A DNA stretch of 64,000 nucleotides from Leptospira dzoumogneensis (GCF_004770895.1 NZ_RQHS01000019.1:496001-560000); one strand, 5' to 3'; positions 9,205 through 21,400 are shown, counted from the first letter of the stretch. Numbers and translations are program-made. Notes: a model not told the origin generated them from the letters alone.

Positions 9205-10308
9205 ATGATTTCCGTGGCCGATACCAAAGTTTCGAATTCCTATGAGAATCTGATCGATTTTCTGCATAAGACCAAACCAAACCTAGAGTCCTTGCCTCAG
9301 ATTCTATTTGTGGTCTCCCAGGATTCATACGAATTCGGCGTGGTCAGCGATCTATACAAGGCGGCTTATAAAAAAAGTGCGGACCCATATGAGATCGTGG
9401 TGTTTGTTGCAGAGCCGGGAGACCTGGAGAATTTTCAGAACGAAGCCGGAAACCTGGACATGTTCGCAGCCCAGAAATTATTCATCATTAAGTCAGGTGT
9501 TACATTCTTCAAACCTTGGTTGGGAAAAACAAAGTCCAAAACTTCTCCCAAATCTTTTTCAGTTCCGGAAACGGTAAAAATCCTGATCCATTATGATCAT
9601 TGGGATCTTCCTAAGGAACTGATCTCCATATTTGGGGACAAAGTCTCTCATTTTAAATCTTCTAAAATATTTCCCGATAAAAGAAAGGAAGCCTTCTTAA
9701 GAGCCAGCAAAGAGGTCGAAGTCAAATTAGACGACGAAGCAGAAGAAGAATTTTTGCTCAAAGTAAATCCGAGCGCGGGCGCTTATTTAAAGAACCTAGA
9801 AAAACTGAAATTATACTTAGGTAAAAAAAGTTTCAACCTTGCAGATCTAAAAGAAGTATTATTCCAAAGTTCCGAATTCAGTTCTTCCGAAATTGTGGAT
9901 TATTTTTTCGAAAAGGATTACGGAAGATTTTCCAGAGAATTTTCTAAGTTCAAAATAGGGAAGGACTCACTTCTTATTTTCCTTTCCTTAGTGAAAGACC
10001 ATTTAGATAAATTAAGGATTTATAAAATTATTCTGAGAATGTACGATAAAGTTCTGAGCGAAAAAGAACAATCCGATCTGCTCGGGATCGGAGCCTATTC
10101 TCCGGCTCGAAAAAACCATACTTTCAAAAGACTTAGGAAAGAAAGTTCTGCATTTAACGATCTGGAAATTAAGGAACTATACGAGTTCTTATTAGAAATG
10201 AACCAAAAGATCAAAACCGGTTCCGAAAAAGAAGAAACAGTATATTACTTCTTCAGGAAGATGGAGGATTTTTTCCATCCTCGGAATCGAACAGTTCGAA
10301 CTCGGTAA
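9205..10308 (+). CDS. holA: DNA polymerase III delta subunit (HolA-like)
   Basis: A 367-residue protein with the general layout of the clamp-loader delta subunit: an N-terminal AAA-like domain (VSQDSYEFGVVSDLYKAAYK, LDMFAAQKLFIIKSG) and C-terminal helical collar (SSSEIVDYFFEKDYGRFSREF, then SLVKDHLDKLRIYKIILRMYDK). It lacks a Walker A motif, as delta does. Delta opens the beta clamp. The 3' end overlaps the convergent NtrC-like gene by 56 bases. With holB, dnaX and dnaN also here, most clamp-loading genes are present in this window. Confidence 0.8.
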   Translation: MISVADTKVSNSYENLIDFLHKTKPNLESLPQILFVVSQDSYEFGVVSDLYKAAYKKSADPYEIVVFVAEPGDLENFQNEAGNLDMFAAQKLFIIKSGVTFFKPWLGKTKSKTSPKSFSVPETVKILIHYDHWDLPKELISIFGDKVSHFKSSKIFPDKRKEAFLRASKEVEVKLDDEAEEEFLLKVNPSAGAYLKNLEKLKLYLGKKSFNLADLKEVLFQSSEFSSSEIVDYFFEKDYGRFSREFSKFKIGKDSLLIFLSLVKDHLDKLRIYKIILRMYDKVLSEKEQSDLLGIGAYSPARKNHTFKRLRKESSAFNDLEIKELYEFLLEMNQKIKTGSEKEETVYYFFRKMEDFFHPRNRTVRTR

Positions 10309-11149
10309 TCTTTCTATAAATCGTTCTTTCAGAAATTCCTAATATTCTCGCAGCCTTTTCTCTGTTCCCGTTCACTAAGATCAAATTGCGTCTGATAATT
10401 TCTCTTTCATAATCCCTGAGAGGAATTCCGGTGCGAACGGTAAGATTATCGTTCTGTTTATATCCAGTTTCAAATAATTCAGGTGGAAGATGTTTTGTAT
10501 CCAAGGTCTTTACATTATGCATGGAGACCATAGCTTCTAATAAATTCTTTAGCTGATGAAGGTTGCCTGGATAATCATATTCTAATAGGAACTTTCCTAA
10601 CTTTTCGGAAATTTTAATATTCTTACGATTATATCTTTTACCGATCAAATCCAAAAAGAATCGGGTCAATGGAGGAATATCTTCCTTTCTATCTCTTAAT
10701 GTAGGAATTTTAACCTGAAGAGTTTGTATCTCTGTCATCAGAGATTCTTGCAATCTACCTGACTTAACTTTTTCAGGAAGATCAGGCTGGTCGGATAGTA
10801 AGTATCTATTCTTCCCTTTTTCATTCCGGATCTTTTGCAAAAGTTGCACTTGAAAACTAGGATTCAGATTAGAGATTGCTTCTAAAAAGATCGTTACTCC
10901 AGCTTTGCCGTCTAACTTAGAAAAGATCTCTGAAGTTTCTTCTTCCGATTCTGAAACTGAAAAATCAAAAACCTGGTATTGAGGAAATCTGTCCTTGCAG
11001 AAAGAATGGAACAGAAAACCCAAATAACTTTTTCCTGTTCCGGATTCTCCTAAAAACAAGATGGGCAAATCGGAAGAGACCGCTTGTTTCATACGGTCCA
11101 AGATTTTACGGGTAGAAGGGGATAATGCGATAAAATTAGATTCTTCCAT
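10253..11149 (-). CDS. NtrC-like AAA+ transcription factor with Fis-type HTH, GAFTGA-less
   Basis: A 298-residue protein that starts directly with the AAA+ domain, without a receiver. Walker A is GESGTGKS; the region matching the Walker B strand reads GVTIFLEAI rather than the usual LFLDE; the LRDRKEDIPPL and DYPGNLHQLKNLLEAM motifs are present. The GAFTGA loop that contacts sigma-54 is missing, the segment between Walker A and B being short. The C terminus holds a Fis-family helix-turn-helix (NREKAARILGISERTIYRKI). It is probably a DNA-binding regulator that does not activate sigma-54, comparable in that sense to TyrR. It lies 7 bases after the vWA-like gene. Confidence 0.85.
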   Translation of the reverse strand: MEESNFIALSPSTRKILDRMKQAVSSDLPILFLGESGTGKSYLGFLFHSFCKDRFPQYQVFDFSVSESEEETSEIFSKLDGKAGVTIFLEAISNLNPSFQVQLLQKIRNEKGKNRYLLSDQPDLPEKVKSGRLQESLMTEIQTLQVKIPTLRDRKEDIPPLTRFFLDLIGKRYNRKNIKISEKLGKFLLEYDYPGNLHQLKNLLEAMVSMHNVKTLDTKHLPPELFETGYKQNDNLTVRTGIPLRDYEREIIRRNLILVNGNREKAARILGISERTIYRKITEFELFDSEDGKNPPSS

Positions 11150-11156
11150 GACTCTG

Positions 11157-12797
11157 CTACGGCTGAGAAACTTCCAGGATCTCTCCCCTTACTAAACAAT
11201 CGAATTTGAATTTTTCCGTATTTATCAGATAATTTCGAGCAACGGAAGGATCACATTCTAAAATTTTAGCGCTGGAGAAAGTATATCGTTCTAACGAATC
11301 CGGTATTACTTCGACCCCCTCCGAAGAAAAAGAGGATGAAAGAAACGTAACCGCCCACACTCCTTTTTTTCCTTCTGAAAATCCGGAAATGTTCGGGACT
11401 CGGATCCAGAATGCCTTAGACCCTGATTTGACTAAAACCTTCGGAAAATTTCCGAAATATTCCGAGTTGGAAGCTTGGCTTACGGAATTGGAGAATAAAG
11501 ATGCAAAATTACTGCGGACAGGCTCGGAAGTGAGGATCTTCTCCTTCTTCACTTCTTCATAAATACTTCCTAAACTCCATGGATTTAAGAATTCTCCCAA
11601 GGAATACTTTCCCGCAAACTCCACTTTTTCGAGAGAAGAATCCTCTATTTTCATTTTTGGATCGGGAGAAGCGTTACTGCTGTATAATTTTCCTTCTTTG
11701 AATACCAAAGTTTTGGAATCTCTGGGAGTTACTATTTTCTGGTAATAGGAAACTTCTCTGAATTCCGCGCCTCTTTTTGCTGCTTCTTTATGTTCCCTAC
11801 GCGCTTCCGGCCCGGCATAAGAAGAATATAGAATGGAAACCTTAGCACCGATCTGACTTAGGCCCTCGATCGCAGCGCCGTATCCGCTGATTGAATTGGA
11901 AGCCTTAGCATTGGTGAGAATGCTGATCATTCTCTCCTTCTTTTTTCCTGGAGAATCTTCCGAACTTAGAATCCTTCTTAATCGAAGAAGTGCATTTGTA
12001 AGATCTTGGGTATTGGATTTTCCTTCCGATTTAAAATCTTTCCATTGTTTGATAAATTCTGAACGGCTGGATTCAGGAAAAACTTTGGAGCCATTCTCAC
12101 TAAAGACAACCAAACGAAATTTTGTTTCGGGCTGCCAAGAGATCGCTTCCAATTGCGACATAAATTCTTTTCTTTCAGGAGCGTAAGAATAAGAAGAATC
12201 CAGAACGATGATCTGAGACTTAGCTGCTCGGACCGGTTCTCTGGAATATTCTTTTATCTTTTTCTTTGGAACCAAAGGAAAGGAATCCTTGGTCAACTTC
12301 TCCAAGGTAGCAAACAGATCTTTTCTGCCTATGATGGAGTATTCTTCCATTTTAGAAAGGTTACAATCGTATACGGAACGATCGATCCGGATCTTCTCCT
12401 CGATAGACAACTGGTCTCGAACTACATAATCCGGTTTGAGTCTGGAACAAGTTTGTTTGAATTTTTCTCTGGAGACTTGGGGAATTAGAAAATCTTTTAT
12501 TTCCGGATCTGAATTCGGAGAGAGTTGTTCTTTTATTTGAATAGAATAGATTCTGGTCGCATAGAACTGGCCTAATTTTGCCAACTCATAAGGCTTTTCT
12601 CCTGTTCCTTCCAAGGATTGAGGAGCTTGTCCTTCCCAATTTCCGGGTAGAAATACAACTGTCGTCGCTATTGCGTCGCTAGCCGCCAGAGTTAGCAGAG
12701 CAAAAAGAAAATTTCGGAAATTTTTTGACAATTGTGCGCCGCGAATAAATATTTTTTTACCAAAAAGTTGGCTGCTTTCAAATTTAAACGTATTCAT
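11157..12797 (-). CDS. Exported vWA-like domain protein, hypothetical
   Basis: About 546 residues if started at ATG 12797. An in-frame TTG at 12728 would give a cleaner signal peptide (SKNFRNFLFALLTLAAS, cleavage near DAIA) and neither start has a convincing Shine-Dalgarno, so the start is open. The middle carries a von Willebrand A-like fold: IIVLDSSYSYAPERKEF supplies a D-x-S-x-S metal site, followed by FRLVVFSENGS and the MISILTNAKAS strand. The C-terminal half is unassigned. It is probably a periplasmic or surface protein and is likely co-transcribed with the NtrC-like regulator. Confidence 0.75.
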   Translation of the reverse strand: MNTFKFESSQLFGKKIFIRGAQLSKNFRNFLFALLTLAASDAIATTVVFLPGNWEGQAPQSLEGTGEKPYELAKLGQFYATRIYSIQIKEQLSPNSDPEIKDFLIPQVSREKFKQTCSRLKPDYVVRDQLSIEEKIRIDRSVYDCNLSKMEEYSIIGRKDLFATLEKLTKDSFPLVPKKKIKEYSREPVRAAKSQIIVLDSSYSYAPERKEFMSQLEAISWQPETKFRLVVFSENGSKVFPESSRSEFIKQWKDFKSEGKSNTQDLTNALLRLRRILSSEDSPGKKKERMISILTNAKASNSISGYGAAIEGLSQIGAKVSILYSSYAGPEARREHKEAAKRGAEFREVSYYQKIVTPRDSKTLVFKEGKLYSSNASPDPKMKIEDSSLEKVEFAGKYSLGEFLNPWSLGSIYEEVKKEKILTSEPVRSNFASLFSNSVSQASNSEYFGNFPKVLVKSGSKAFWIRVPNISGFSEGKKGVWAVTFLSSSFSSEGVEVIPDSLERYTFSSAKILECDPSVARNYLINTEKFKFDCLVRGEILEVSQP

Positions 12798-12808
12798 TAA
12801 AAAATGGC

Positions 12809-12835
12809 TTGCGGAATCCGTTTAATGGATATATT
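12809..12835 (+). promoter_or_regulatory. Possible lipL21 promoter
   Basis: TTGCGG (12809-12814) and TATATT (12830-12835) are separated by 15 bases and lie about 30 bases before the lipL21 start. Spacing is short of the sigma-70 optimum, so this is tentative. Confidence 0.3.
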
Positions 12836-12865
12836 CCTCAATTCCATCTGATCAAGGAGAAAATG

Positions 12866-13420
12866 ATGATCAAGAAAGTAATCGTACTTGCGCTGTCTGC
12901 TGCATTACTTACCTACTGCGGAGCGAATACCGCTCAAAAAGATGCTACTTCCGTTGGCGACGGAGGATGGTCTTTCGAAGGCTGGGGTGGACCACCTGAG
13001 CAAAGAAACGACGGTAAAACTCCAAGAGATACCAACCCTAAAGACTATTATTACATGAAGTTCGCTTCTCGCGCATCTGCTAAAGCTGTTGCGAAAAAAA
13101 GTCTCGCTATGATGCAGTCTACTTGCCGTGAAGCTTCTCGCTTACAAGGTGCTTCCGACGTTGTTAAAAAAATGGTCGGTGAGACTGTTGAATCCGCATC
13201 CGGAGTTTCCGACGGTGAAGCAACTGCTTCCGTTATCGTTGGTACTTCTGCAGGTATCGTGAAAGGAGTGGGAGTTTACGAGTGTAAAGCTACCGGTCCA
13301 GGATCTGATCCAAAAGATATCTCTAAAGACAACTGGGAAGAATGCCAGTGTGTTATTTACGCTAAATTTCCAGGTGGACGCGACGCTCTCGTAGCTAAAG
13401 CTCAAGAAATCGGTAAATAA
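12866..13420 (+). CDS. lipL21: Outer-membrane lipoprotein LipL21
   Basis: 184 residues starting MIKKVIVLALSAALLTYCG. I use the second of two adjacent ATGs (12866) because AAGGAG (12854-12859) lies six bases upstream; the first ATG (12863) leaves only three. The signal ends in a spirochaete-type lipobox with the cysteine at residue 18. The mature protein has GGWSFEGWGGPPEQR, FASRASAKAVAKKSLAMMQS, and paired cysteines late in the chain (ECKATG, ECQC). Length, N-terminal Gly/Trp-rich segment and its position next to gyrA and the origin fit LipL21, an abundant surface lipoprotein of pathogenic leptospires. It is a monocistronic plus-strand gene between minus-strand genes, followed by a strong terminator. 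Confidence 0.85.
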   Translation: MIKKVIVLALSAALLTYCGANTAQKDATSVGDGGWSFEGWGGPPEQRNDGKTPRDTNPKDYYYMKFASRASAKAVAKKSLAMMQSTCREASRLQGASDVVKKMVGETVESASGVSDGEATASVIVGTSAGIVKGVGVYECKATGPGSDPKDISKDNWEECQCVIYAKFPGGRDALVAKAQEIGK

Positions 13421-13460
13421 TAATAATTCAGTTCGAGTTTATACTCTAGCTGATATGGAA

Positions 13461-13489
13461 AACCCCACCGTTTAAAGGTGGGGTTTTTT
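13461..13489 (+). terminator. Intrinsic terminator after lipL21
   Basis: AACCCCACC (13461-13469) pairs with GGTGGGGTT (13477-13485) around a seven-base loop, and the right arm runs into six T residues. It is a strong rho-independent terminator in the direction of lipL21. Confidence 0.92.
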
Positions 13490-13517
13490 GTTTCTAAAGA
13501 ACGATTTGGGATGAGTG

Positions 13518-14270
13518 TTATTCGGTTGGTTGTTGCTCGGAGAGAGTTAAGCCGAATTCAGTCGCAAGAGCATTCGCCGAGTCCAGGTAAATATCTCCCT
13601 TCTCGGAAACAGTCTTGAGCGCTGTGATTGCAGCCTTCCTTAATTCTTCCTGTTTTGCTGGATCAGTAGTTTTACTCAATTCGATCAATTTTAAACTAGC
13701 GGCTTTTAAGTTTCGAACACTATCACCTAAAAGAGGATCTCTGGAAATATTAGAAGAAACGGGTTGAATCCAAATATCATGCAGATTATTTAACTTTCCA
13801 CCTTTCAGGATGGAACCATTACAACGGACCTTGGAGAATTCCCCGCTCGCTTCCGACTCGAAACAGGACATTCCTTTTTCTAGTTTTCCTTTAGAAGGAG
13901 AAGTAAGTGAATTTTTTGCGAATGCAGTGTCCCCATCTCCGACTACAAAAAGGACTGCGTCATAAAAGTTTTTGAGAAGTGCAAAACCCTCTTTTCCATC
14001 TACAGTCTTGAGTTTCAAATAATCGGTTACTGTTTTGTTCCCTTTGGCATCCGTAACTTCGAAAGGAACAATTTCTAATCCGTTCACTTCTTCGTTTTCA
14101 TAGACTAGAGTGACTTGTTCCGATTTTTCTTTGGTTCCCGGCTTTTTATAAACGTACTGGTCCCCACCGGAATATTTAGTTCCTAGGATCTGGGCAACCG
14201 GGGCTTCTTCTTTCTTTTTATCACATGCGAGTAATACAAGTATGGTGAGTATGAGTGCAATGGCTCTCAT
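13518..14270 (-). CDS. Predicted lipoprotein, hypothetical
   Basis: A 250-residue lipoprotein. The start is ATG 14270, with AGGAGG (14277-14282) six bases upstream; a TTG three bases earlier is too close to it. The N terminus MRAIALILTILVLLACDKKK has a lipobox (L-L-A-C). The mature part contains SGGDQYVYKKPGTKEKSEQVTL, a domain also seen in many small secreted beta-rich proteins, and a helical C-terminal third. No function is recognised. It sits between lipL21 (convergent) and dusB. Confidence 0.8.
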   Translation of the reverse strand: MRAIALILTILVLLACDKKKEEAPVAQILGTKYSGGDQYVYKKPGTKEKSEQVTLVYENEEVNGLEIVPFEVTDAKGNKTVTDYLKLKTVDGKEGFALLKNFYDAVLFVVGDGDTAFAKNSLTSPSKGKLEKGMSCFESEASGEFSKVRCNGSILKGGKLNNLHDIWIQPVSSNISRDPLLGDSVRNLKAASLKLIELSKTTDPAKQEELRKAAITALKTVSEKGDIYLDSANALATEFGLTLSEQQPTE

Positions 14271-14338
14271 CAAATTCCTCCTAGAAAGGAATTATCAGCT
14301 TATTTTAGAAAACCTTTGTCAATCTCAATCCTGACGGA

Positions 14339-15292
14339 TTAAGAAACTAGACTCAAACTGTTTTGAGCCTCTTGCAGTATGGCGATCAATTTTTCAGGAT
14401 CTTCCATCTTGAGAAGTTCCAGTCTCATTGGCTCTACTTCTTTTCTGGATTGTATATAACGCACCAAATGTTTTCGGAGAAGGATCAGACCATACTTATC
14501 TCCGAAGGTTTCTCTCATCAATTGCAAATGACTTAGAGTTGTGGATACAATTTCTTCGAAACTTAGATCTTCTTTTTTGATATTGGAGAATATCCAGGGG
14601 TTTCCGATGGAATTCCGACCTACCAGGACTCCATCTACTTTGGATTCTTCCTTTCTACGGACTGCTTCTTCATAGCTGCTCACGTCTCCGTTCCCGAAGA
14701 TGGGAACTTTTCTTTCTGATTTGATATCCGCGATCGCGTCCCAATCCGCTTTTCCGGAATATCCCATCTCTCGAGTCCTTCCATGAACTGAAATTGCCAT
14801 TACTCCTGATTCTTCTAAGATCCTGGATACTTCCATATAGTTTCTGGAAGTATCATCCCAACCTAAACGGATCTTTGCGGTCACTGGAATATCCAGCGCC
14901 TTTCTCATTTCTTCTATTATCTTTCCTGCATATACTGGTTTACGTAGAAGTCCAACTCCGGATCCTCTCATGGAAACATTTCGAGCAGGGCAACCCATGT
15001 TCAGATCTATGATATCAGGATTTAATTCGCGGATCCTTTTTGCCGCATCTACTATGATCTCCAACTTGTTGCCGAAAATCTGAAAAGTGATCGGTCTTTC
15101 TTCTTCGCGAAAACGTAATAGAGATAATGCTTTTTTAGATCCTACTGCGAGACTGTCTGTGGAAACAAATTCGGTATAGGAGAATGCAGATCCGTATCTG
15201 CGGGCCATAGTTCTAGTCGGGCTATCACTGATCCCGGCCATCGGCGACATGGCCAACCAACCGGGAATTTCGACAGAACCGATGCGGATCAT
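14339..15292 (-). CDS. dusB: tRNA-dihydrouridine synthase
   Basis: A 317-residue FMN-dependent Dus enzyme that reduces uridines in the tRNA D-loop. It begins IPGWLAMSPMAGISDSPTRT. The catalytic cysteine is in NMGCPARNVSMRGSG; VHGRTREMGYSGKADW and GNGDVSS are FMN/substrate-binding motifs; the C-terminal tRNA-binding helical domain follows (GLILLRKHLVRYIQ). The symbol follows the DusB type by overall pattern; assignment to a particular uridine position is inferred. Its start overlaps the gyrA stop by four bases. Confidence 0.9.
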   Translation of the reverse strand: MIRIGSVEIPGWLAMSPMAGISDSPTRTMARRYGSAFSYTEFVSTDSLAVGSKKALSLLRFREEERPITFQIFGNKLEIIVDAAKRIRELNPDIIDLNMGCPARNVSMRGSGVGLLRKPVYAGKIIEEMRKALDIPVTAKIRLGWDDTSRNYMEVSRILEESGVMAISVHGRTREMGYSGKADWDAIADIKSERKVPIFGNGDVSSYEEAVRRKEESKVDGVLVGRNSIGNPWIFSNIKKEDLSFEEIVSTTLSHLQLMRETFGDKYGLILLRKHLVRYIQSRKEVEPMRLELLKMEDPEKLIAILQEAQNSLSLVS

Positions 15293-17802
15293 TTTTCTTT
15301 GCTTTCACGAATCACGGTACAATCTTGGACTCTATCATTGTCCTTGATGTCTACGACTCTGACTCCTACTGCAGTTCTTCCCATTTTAGAGATTTGGTTA
15401 GCTTCGGTTCTAATAACCATTCCCTGCTGGGTGACTAAGATGATCTCATCTTCTTCTCCCACGGAACTCACCGCCACCGCAGCACCGTTTTTCTCTCCCA
15501 CTTTTAAGAAGGCCATTCCTTTGCCTCCTCTTCCTTTGGTTCCGAACTCTTCGAAGCCTAAACGTTTTCCGTAACCGTTCTCGGAGATCACGAAGAGATC
15601 GTCGCCTTCTACCACTTTAGAAAGTCCTACGATTGCGTCTTCTTTGGAAAGTCTCATCCCGGTTACACCTTGTGCGGTCCTTCCTTGAGCGCGGATCGTA
15701 TCCATTTCTATCCTAAGTGCGAGTCCGTTTGCGGAGAAGATCATCACGTTATCACCTTTGATTACGGAAATTACTTCTATGAGTTGGTCTCCGTCTCTTA
15801 GACCGATCGCGATTATACCTGATTTTTTGACGTTGCCGAATTCGGATAATTCTACTCGTTTGATAAATCCGTTTTTGGTTACGAGTAATAGATCTTTTCC
15901 TTTGTCTTCTTCTTTGAATGTGAAGATCGCAGAAACCGTTTCATTCTCGCCAAGTCCTATGATCGCTTTTAAAGATTTTCCTCTGGCTTCTTTGGAAGCT
16001 TGAGGAAGTTCGTAAGCCTTCATCATATATACTTTTCCGATATTGGAGAAGAACATTACATTGTCGTGGGTCATGGCTGTTTTCATGATCTTGACCACGT
16101 CTTCTCTTTTTTGAGAAAGTCCTTGGATCCCTTTTCCGCCGCGTCTCTGTCTTTTGAAAGTATCCAGAGGAAGCCTTTTTATGAATTGATCATAAGTAAT
16201 TTGTAATACGACTTCTTCGTCTGCGATCAGATCTTCCGCATTGAAAGTGGAAGATTCTACACTTTCCAAACTAATATCCGTCTTTCTTTTGTTCCCGAAT
16301 TTTTCGGAAACTTCGGACAATTCAGTACAAACTATGTCGGACACTCTTTCAGGTTTTGCGAGAATATCTTTCAGATCCATGATTAATGCGCGGACTTCTT
16401 CCAACTCGTCGATTACCTTTTGGACTTCTAAAGAGGTAAGTCTTTGTAGTCTCATCTCCAGGATCGCATCGGCTTGGACATCTGAAAGAACGAATCGGGC
16501 CATTAATTGTTCTTTTGCTTCCGCTGCATTTTTAGATGCACGGATCACTTTGATCACTTCTTCGATATTTTCGAGAGCGATCTTCAATCCTTCTAAGATA
16601 TGAGCGCGTTTTTCAGCCTTATCCAGATCGAATTGGGTTCTACGAACGATTACTTCTTTTCTGTGGAGAGAATAAGCAACTAGGATCTCTTTTATATTAA
16701 AGATCTTAGGTTTATTATCCAAGATCGCAAGCATTGTGATCCCATAACTTACTTGTAGTTGAGTAAGTTTCAGAAGTTGATTCAGGATCACTTGCGCATT
16801 TGCATCTTTCTTAATATGGATCTCTACTCTGATCCCTTTTCTATCGGATAGATCTAAAATTTCGGAAATTCCTTCGACTTGTTTTTCGTTAACAAGCTCT
16901 CCAATTCTTTCTAGAAGTGTCTTTTTATTTACTTGGTAAGGAATTTCGGTAACTACGATTACTTCTCTGCCTTTTTTGTTCTCTTCTATCTCTACTTTGG
17001 AACGGATCCGAATGGAACCTTTACCGGAATGATATGCGGATAATAAACCTTCCCCGCCAATGATCGTACCGCCGGTAGGGAAATCCGGGCCTGGCATTAT
17101 TTTAAGAATTTCTGAAATACTTACATCAGGATTTTTGATTACTGTGATAACCGCTTCAATCGTTTCTCTCAAATTATGAGGGGGAATATTTGTAGCCATT
17201 CCCACAGCAATTCCGGAAGAACCGTTTACTAATAAGTTAGGAAAATTTGCAGGGAGTACATCAGGTTGTTGTTTGGTATCATCGAAGTTAGGAGAGAAAT
17301 TTACTGTCTCCTTTTCGATATCTCTTAAAAGTTCTTCCGCAACTTTCGCAAGTCTTGCTTCTGTGTATCGATACGCTGCAGGGTTGTCTCCATCAATGGA
17401 TCCGTAGTTTCCCTGCCCATCAATCAAAGGAACCCTAAGAGAAAACTCTTGGACCATACGGACCAATGCATCGTATACCGAGCTATCTCCGTGCGGGTGA
17501 TAATTACCTAATACTTCCCCAACGATTTTTGCGCATTTAACGTAGGGGCGGTCACTTCTCCATGCCCTTTCATTCATCGCATGCAGGATACGTCTGTGAA
17601 CCGGTTTTAAACCGTCTCTGACGTCAGGCAAAGCTCTTCCTACAATCACGCTCATCGCGTAACCTAGGTAGGCTTCCTTCATTTGGTCTTCGATCTCGAC
17701 AGGAATTACCCTGACGCCATTCTTCAATGCATCACCAATATCAGGACGGGAAGAAAGACTGAATCCTAAAGTTTTTGTCTCGTTCTCTAGCTCTTCGCTC
17801 AT
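15289..17802 (-). CDS. gyrA: DNA gyrase subunit A
   Basis: An 837-residue GyrA. The breakage-reunion domain starts YAMSVIVGRALPDVRDGLKP; the catalytic Tyr is residue 146 in the RYTEARL motif. The quinolone-determining region, YHPHGDSSVYDALVRM, carries Ser107 and Asp111, the residues equivalent to E. coli Ser83 and Asp87, so no resistance change is seen there. The GyrA box reads QRRGGKG, in the C-terminal DNA-wrapping propeller. With GyrB it introduces negative supercoils. The gene lies 30 bases after gyrB. Confidence 0.98.
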   Translation of the reverse strand: MSEELENETKTLGFSLSSRPDIGDALKNGVRVIPVEIEDQMKEAYLGYAMSVIVGRALPDVRDGLKPVHRRILHAMNERAWRSDRPYVKCAKIVGEVLGNYHPHGDSSVYDALVRMVQEFSLRVPLIDGQGNYGSIDGDNPAAYRYTEARLAKVAEELLRDIEKETVNFSPNFDDTKQQPDVLPANFPNLLVNGSSGIAVGMATNIPPHNLRETIEAVITVIKNPDVSISEILKIMPGPDFPTGGTIIGGEGLLSAYHSGKGSIRIRSKVEIEENKKGREVIVVTEIPYQVNKKTLLERIGELVNEKQVEGISEILDLSDRKGIRVEIHIKKDANAQVILNQLLKLTQLQVSYGITMLAILDNKPKIFNIKEILVAYSLHRKEVIVRRTQFDLDKAEKRAHILEGLKIALENIEEVIKVIRASKNAAEAKEQLMARFVLSDVQADAILEMRLQRLTSLEVQKVIDELEEVRALIMDLKDILAKPERVSDIVCTELSEVSEKFGNKRKTDISLESVESSTFNAEDLIADEEVVLQITYDQFIKRLPLDTFKRQRRGGKGIQGLSQKREDVVKIMKTAMTHDNVMFFSNIGKVYMMKAYELPQASKEARGKSLKAIIGLGENETVSAIFTFKEEDKGKDLLLVTKNGFIKRVELSEFGNVKKSGIIAIGLRDGDQLIEVISVIKGDNVMIFSANGLALRIEMDTIRAQGRTAQGVTGMRLSKEDAIVGLSKVVEGDDLFVISENGYGKRLGFEEFGTKGRGGKGMAFLKVGEKNGAAVAVSSVGEEDEIILVTQQGMVIRTEANQISKMGRTAVGVRVVDIKDNDRVQDCTVIRESKEK

Positions 17803-17832
17803 TTGTTTTTAGAATTTCCTATTACCAATATA

Positions 17833-20290
<2,458 letters not shown>

Positions 20291-20294
<4 letters not shown>

Positions 20295-21388
20295 TGGTAA
20301 GGAGTGACTAGTCCGTTTTTGACTACAAAGATCTGTTTTTCATCTTCTAGTCTTCCCACATAATCGGAAATACCTTCGAGATCGGTTGTAGTAAAAAAAG
20401 CCTGACCTGAATTCAAAACAAGATCCACAAAATATTCTCTTCTTTTTACATCCAGTTCTCTGATCACGTCATCAATTAGAAGAATAGGAGTTCTTCCTAA
20501 TTTACTGCGATAATACTCGAAAGCGGCCGCTTTTAAGGAAATTACAGTGCTTCTCTTTTGGCCTTGAGAAGCGAAATCCATGATATCACGATTATCTTCC
20601 CCAATATACAGATCATCTCTATGGATCCCAACGGAAGTATAACCTAGTTTCCGATCTCTGTTAATATTCCTTTGTAGGGTTTCTTTAAAATTTTCCAGAT
20701 CAAAAAAACTGGGTTTGTATTCCAGAGTTAGATTGTCTCTTCCACCGCTTAACTTTTTTAGATTTTCTCTATAGATAGGATCGAATTCTAAAATGAATTC
20801 TTTTCTTTTATTAAATATACTGATCCCTTTTTCGATCAGTCTCTGGTTCCAAATTTCGTAAAGACCGGGGTCGGAAGAGCCGCTTTTTAAAAGTGCATTT
20901 CTTTGTTTTAAGATACGATTATATTCTATTAGATCATTTAAGTAAGAAGGATCTAAAGAAGAAAGTAGACTGTCCAAAAATCGTCTTCTTTCGGATGGCC
21001 CGCCTTCTACTATGACTAGATCCAAAGGAGTCATTAGAACGCTTAGGAATTTACCTACTAAGTCGGATCTTTTTTTGACTTCTTCTTGATTGAATTTAAG
21101 TTTGCGGCGGCTGACCGGTTTTTTAGAAAAACCTAATTCATAAATTTCTCTTTTATGATCTCTGTCTACTTCACCTTTGATATAATATCCGTCCGAGTTC
21201 CAACGGATCAAATTTCCTTCTTCCGACTCCCTAAAACTTTTCAGCCAAGAGATCATGGAGATCGCTTCGAGTAGGTTTGTTTTTCCTTCTCCGTTTTCTC
21301 CCACAAAGAAAATAAGCCTGGAATGGAACTCCAGGCTTATTTGTTCGTGGTTTCTGAAATTGAGAAGCCTTAGGCTTCGTAAAAACAC
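20291..21388 (-). CDS. recF: DNA replication and repair protein RecF
   Basis: A 365-residue SMC-like ATPase starting at GTG (21388). Walker A is [14 protein letters not shown] after [11 protein letters not shown]; the ABC signature is [18 protein letters not shown]; Walker B is [12 protein letters not shown]. RecF loads RecA at single-strand gaps with RecO and RecR. It lies 12 bases after dnaN and overlaps dciA, so the three form an operon. Confidence 0.96.
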
Positions 21389-21400
21389 GGATCTTCTCTT

